From Stentor coeruleus (taxonomy: Eukaryota > Ciliophora > Heterotrichea > Heterotrichida > Stentoridae): a DNA stretch of 43,369 nucleotides. The first letter of the stretch is position 1, and every line of letters starts with the position of its first letter. The DNA is taken from the NCBI GenBank assembly GCA_001970955.1, contig MPUH01000606.1:1-43369 (forward strand), read 5' to 3'. Below, piece after piece: positions 40,600 through 43,369 of this stretch. A model generated the notes under the pieces. That model was given only the letters and a program-made list of their open reading frames with translations, had not been told where the DNA came from and searched no databases. The translations under genes and the position numbers were made by a program.

Positions 40600-40700
40600 T
40601 ATAAATATATGAATTTCATATAAAAAATGATGTTAAATGATTTGGGTTATAAGATTTAAACGTTTGCTTAAGGTATTTTTATTATTAATAATTTATTATA
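40600..40700. promoter_or_regulatory. Shared divergent promoter region
   Basis: Only 101 bp separate the ATGs of the coiled-coil gene (minus) and the IQ-like gene (plus). Both promoters and 5' UTRs must fit here, so the pair may be co-expressed. The sequence is AT-rich; no specific motif is recognised. Confidence 0.5.
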
Positions 40701-42353
40701 ATGCTTCCTGGTATATTGGAAAGCAAGTCTAAGTATCTTAGTAATAGAATCAAGTCAGAAAATTTTATTAAGATCATTTCAAAGCCTACACATAGGTCTG
40801 TTGTGGATCTTAATAACACTGAATCAAGAGTGAAGACAACAGGAATTAGTATGATTTCTATGATGCACAATAGATTGATTGAGACTATGTCCCCGAAAGC
40901 AAATATTTTAAGTGAGAGCTCTTTAAGACTACCAGAAATTAGTGTTAGGCAATTTAATGAAAAAAAAGTTTCTGAGATTATTGATAAGTTAGATGAAGTT
41001 ATAACACCAAAACCAAATTTACCTGACATTTTATTAGGAGAAGGAAAATCTTCAGAAATTGAAATGAAAGCTATGAGTTATCTTACTTTTAAAATATCAG
41101 CTAAAGGTAGAAAGTGCCCTTTATTTATAAAAATTCGCCAGTATGAAGGTGAAATTCTTTCTTATACATCATTAACAAATTCTAGACCAGGATTAAATGC
41201 AAATATAAAAAAGCAAACAATGAACTATCACGAAGTCTTTGATGAAACAGCAACAGAATTCCGAAGCGAGTTTGTTTTTCTCGGTATTAAATCATTACAA
41301 GATTCTTCATTTAAAATTCATATTTCTTTTGGTAAAGCTAAAACTATCCAAGACTTCAGAAAAATATCCAAAGAACTTGCTTATGAAAGTCCTGACATAA
41401 GTATTAGCGAAGTTATCTCACAAAAGTATCAAAGTCCAAAAAACTTCATCCAAGAAAACCTAAAAGCAAATAATCAAGTCAAAGAAAAAACCAAAAACAC
41501 TTCTCAACAATGGAAAACCCGCATGGAACAAGTAAAAAAAAGAAAAAAATCTTTAGAAAAAGCTAAAAAGAAAAAAACCTACGATTCTCTAAGTAAAAAA
41601 ATAAAAAAACTAGAAGAAGAAGCCAAACGTATGGAAAGAAAAGTTCGAAAACAAGAACTTAAACTTTATTGTAAAGACTGGATGAAAATTTTATTTTTCG
41701 CTGTATCTTTAGATGTTATGAAAAAATCAATAAGACGAAAACGAACTCAAACACTTATAAGAATAAAATTAAATCAACAAGTTTGTATAATGCAAAGGTT
41801 TTATAAAAAAAATATAGCAAGTTCATCTAATCCTAAAGCTGTGGCAAATCATACTTTAAAATTATATAGAAAAATACTTATTGGATGGGTTAAAAATGAT
41901 ATAAAACCAAAGATTATTAAGGTTATAACCACATCAGCTCATACACAATTACTTTTTAACTCAGTTAGTAGTTATATGGAAAAAATTCTTAGAGTACAAA
42001 GAAGTTTTAAAAGGTATATGCGTAAAAAGAAATATAGAATTGCAACTTTGAGAATACAATGGATTAAATGTATTGATAAAACTTTGTATATGAAAAGAAG
42101 TAATAATCTTAGGAGAAAAGAAAGTTTAAAGTATATTTCGATTCCAAGTACAACTAGAGAAAGCATTTTACTTGCTTTTTATGCTGAAAGATGGAGAGAG
42201 TTTAAAAATGAAATCAAAACTTATACCAAGCAGCTGACGGGTAATAAGATGGTGAATAGGATGGTTGTTTACCCAGATTTTAAGTTTATACCTAGTGATA
42301 TGATTATGGAAAATCTAATAAGAAAAGCGATAACTTATAAAGAAAAAAATTAG
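40701..42353 (+). CDS. Hypothetical protein with coiled coil and an IQ-like motif
   Basis: A 550-residue protein. Residues about 128-235 look beta-rich (AMSYLTFKISAKGRKCPLFI, SSFKIHISFGKAK). Residues about 265-330 are a highly Lys-rich coiled coil. The C-terminal half is basic and helical, with an IQ-like calmodulin-binding pattern at about 428 (RVQRSFKRYMRKKKYRI). Calmodulin or centrin binding and a cytoskeletal or ciliary place are plausible inferences; the family is not recognised. It shares a short divergent promoter with a coiled-coil gene and converges with the gene at 42553. Stop is TAG. Confidence 0.75.
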   Translation: MLPGILESKSKYLSNRIKSENFIKIISKPTHRSVVDLNNTESRVKTTGISMISMMHNRLIETMSPKANILSESSLRLPEISVRQFNEKKVSEIIDKLDEVITPKPNLPDILLGEGKSSEIEMKAMSYLTFKISAKGRKCPLFIKIRQYEGEILSYTSLTNSRPGLNANIKKQTMNYHEVFDETATEFRSEFVFLGIKSLQDSSFKIHISFGKAKTIQDFRKISKELAYESPDISISEVISQKYQSPKNFIQENLKANNQVKEKTKNTSQQWKTRMEQVKKRKKSLEKAKKKKTYDSLSKKIKKLEEEAKRMERKVRKQELKLYCKDWMKILFFAVSLDVMKKSIRRKRTQTLIRIKLNQQVCIMQRFYKKNIASSSNPKAVANHTLKLYRKILIGWVKNDIKPKIIKVITTSAHTQLLFNSVSSYMEKILRVQRSFKRYMRKKKYRIATLRIQWIKCIDKTLYMKRSNNLRRKESLKYISIPSTTRESILLAFYAERWREFKNEIKTYTKQLTGNKMVNRMVVYPDFKFIPSDMIMENLIRKAITYKEKN

Positions 42354-42552
42354 TGCAATTTTAATAGAATTATAGTATTAATAGTTTAGTTATTGTAAAT
42401 TTAGCATTTAAATAAGTGCTCATTTTTGCTTGCCTTAGAATATTTAGAAATAAATTTTATTTTGAATTTATTTGATAGAAACTATTATGAAATCTGGTTT
42501 TATTTGTTAAGTAAAAGCATATTTTTCAAACTAATACTAAGTTATATTAGAA

Positions 42553-43179
42553 CTATTTTTTGAAAATAATATTCTTCAAAGCTACTTTTATTTCTGATTT
42601 ACTACATCTAGAATCAAGAAGTTTAGAAACAAACATAGACTTGCTATTTCTTTCAGGCGAACTAAAAAACTTGTATTCTCTTAATAACTGGTTAGGAAAC
42701 TTACTTCTAATACACCTTTGCTGTTCGCAGTTACTCTTTTTTCCTTCAAAATTCTTCTTGAATTCAGGTGTTCCTCTATAGTTTTTCGTACTTTCATTGT
42801 TTTTAAAACTACGACTATTCTTTACATCATTCTGCACAGTATTCTTATAAAATTCAAAAGCCTTTAATTCGTTAATATTATCCACAATTTTCTCTTCGAT
42901 TTTCTGTTTTTCATTTTTACTTTTTTTATCGAAAGCATCATCAGTTAAGATAATTTTCTTTTCTGCATACTTTTTTTTAACTTCTTCAATTTTTTTATTT
43001 CTATTATCAATATCTAAACTTACTTTTAGTTTTTCTAATTGTGTTTTTGTTGAGGTTCTTGATAGTGGTGTTGTGCTTCTTGATCTTGGTCGTTTAATAG
43101 GGAGTTCTTGCTTTTTGCTTAAAGGTTTATTTTTGAAATTGCTAGCCGGTGAGTTTTTAAATGTATGTACTTTTTTCAT
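42553..43179 (-). CDS. Hypothetical Lys-rich protein, 208 residues
   Basis: A basic, probably largely disordered protein (KKQELPIKRPRSRSTTPLSR near the start) with one helical stretch at about 45-115 (IDNRNKKIEEVKKKYAEKK). No domain is recognised. It is open from a clear ATG to TAG and is convergent with the IQ-like gene, 199 bp apart. Spacing and codon mix look like a real gene, though no function can be given. Confidence 0.6.
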   Translation of the reverse strand: MKKVHTFKNSPASNFKNKPLSKKQELPIKRPRSRSTTPLSRTSTKTQLEKLKVSLDIDNRNKKIEEVKKKYAEKKIILTDDAFDKKSKNEKQKIEEKIVDNINELKAFEFYKNTVQNDVKNSRSFKNNESTKNYRGTPEFKKNFEGKKSNCEQQRCIRSKFPNQLLREYKFFSSPERNSKSMFVSKLLDSRCSKSEIKVALKNIIFKK

Positions 43180-43369
43180 TATGGGGGCTAAATAATATAT
43201 GTTGTATTAGAAACAAGATTATATAGAAAATAATAATTTTAGTTTTGTGATTATAAGTGATTTATTGTTATGAGTAAAAAAAAAAGAATATAAGAAGTTG
43301 GTTATGATTATTGCTACTGTATATTACTATAGGAATAAGGTTTTGATCTTGTATTACTTGAAGTGAATA

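Noticed and set aside
1..43369. tRNA genes, CRISPR arrays, telomeric repeats or prokaryotic operons
   Set aside because: I looked for T-loop motifs, regular short repeats and CCCTAA-like runs and found none. Gene style and intron are eukaryotic.

Overview
The window looks like macronuclear DNA from a heterotrich ciliate, most likely Stentor or a close relative. Four observations point there. The DNA is very AT-rich. Long open reading frames run with almost no introns. TAA, TAG and TGA are all used as normal stops, which argues against ciliates that reassign UAA/UAG to Gln and against Blepharisma, which reads UGA as Trp. The one intron I can support is exactly 15 nt, GT...AG (17939-17953), an ultra-short size known from heterotrichs. 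Neither end carries a telomere. The species call is inference; a ribosomal RNA or whole-genome match would settle it.

Layout. 1.2-6.9 kb (-): a huge Cys-rich secreted or GPI-anchored surface protein built as (A-B)x3, interrupted by an in-frame TGA and a 37-bp duplication. 7.7-9.5 kb (-): a multi-zinc-finger protein interrupted by a 55-bp duplication. 9.9-13.1 kb (-): a dual-specificity phosphatase, a small hypothetical ORF and an anoctamin. 13.1-14.8 kb: gene-free with a possible relic. 14.8-15.8 kb (-): a cyclin. 16.3-16.5 kb (+): a decayed ISXO2/Merlin-type transposase. 16.7-23.5 kb (+): an F-BAR protein, then SPAG17/PF6 of the ciliary central pair. 23.6-25.9 kb (-): a CDF metal transporter with a changed metal site, and a hypothetical protein. 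26.8-27.6 kb (-): a hypothetical protein. 28.0-28.9 kb (-): a WNK-like kinase pseudogene. 29.8-33.3 kb (+): a WD40 protein fused to a TRP/polycystin-like cation channel. 33.7-35.6 kb (-): a zinc finger-TBC-EF-hand RabGAP. 37.2-37.6 kb (-): histone H2A. 37.9-43.2 kb: a coiled-coil protein and a divergently transcribed IQ-like protein, then a basic hypothetical protein.

The genes are an ordinary eukaryotic mix and not one pathway. Themes that fit a large ciliate are cilia (SPAG17, perhaps the coiled-coil and IQ-like proteins), membrane ion and lipid handling (anoctamin, WD40-channel, CDF), membrane traffic (F-BAR, TBC) and the cell surface. I see no prokaryote-style operon or defence system. 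The most distinctive items are the (A-B)x3 surface protein, the WD40-channel fusion, the altered CDF site, the transposase relic, and three frame-breaking tandem duplications within 14 kb. One duplication straddles an N, so these are probably assembly errors. Removing each one, plus the intron in the F-BAR gene, gives total lengths divisible by three.
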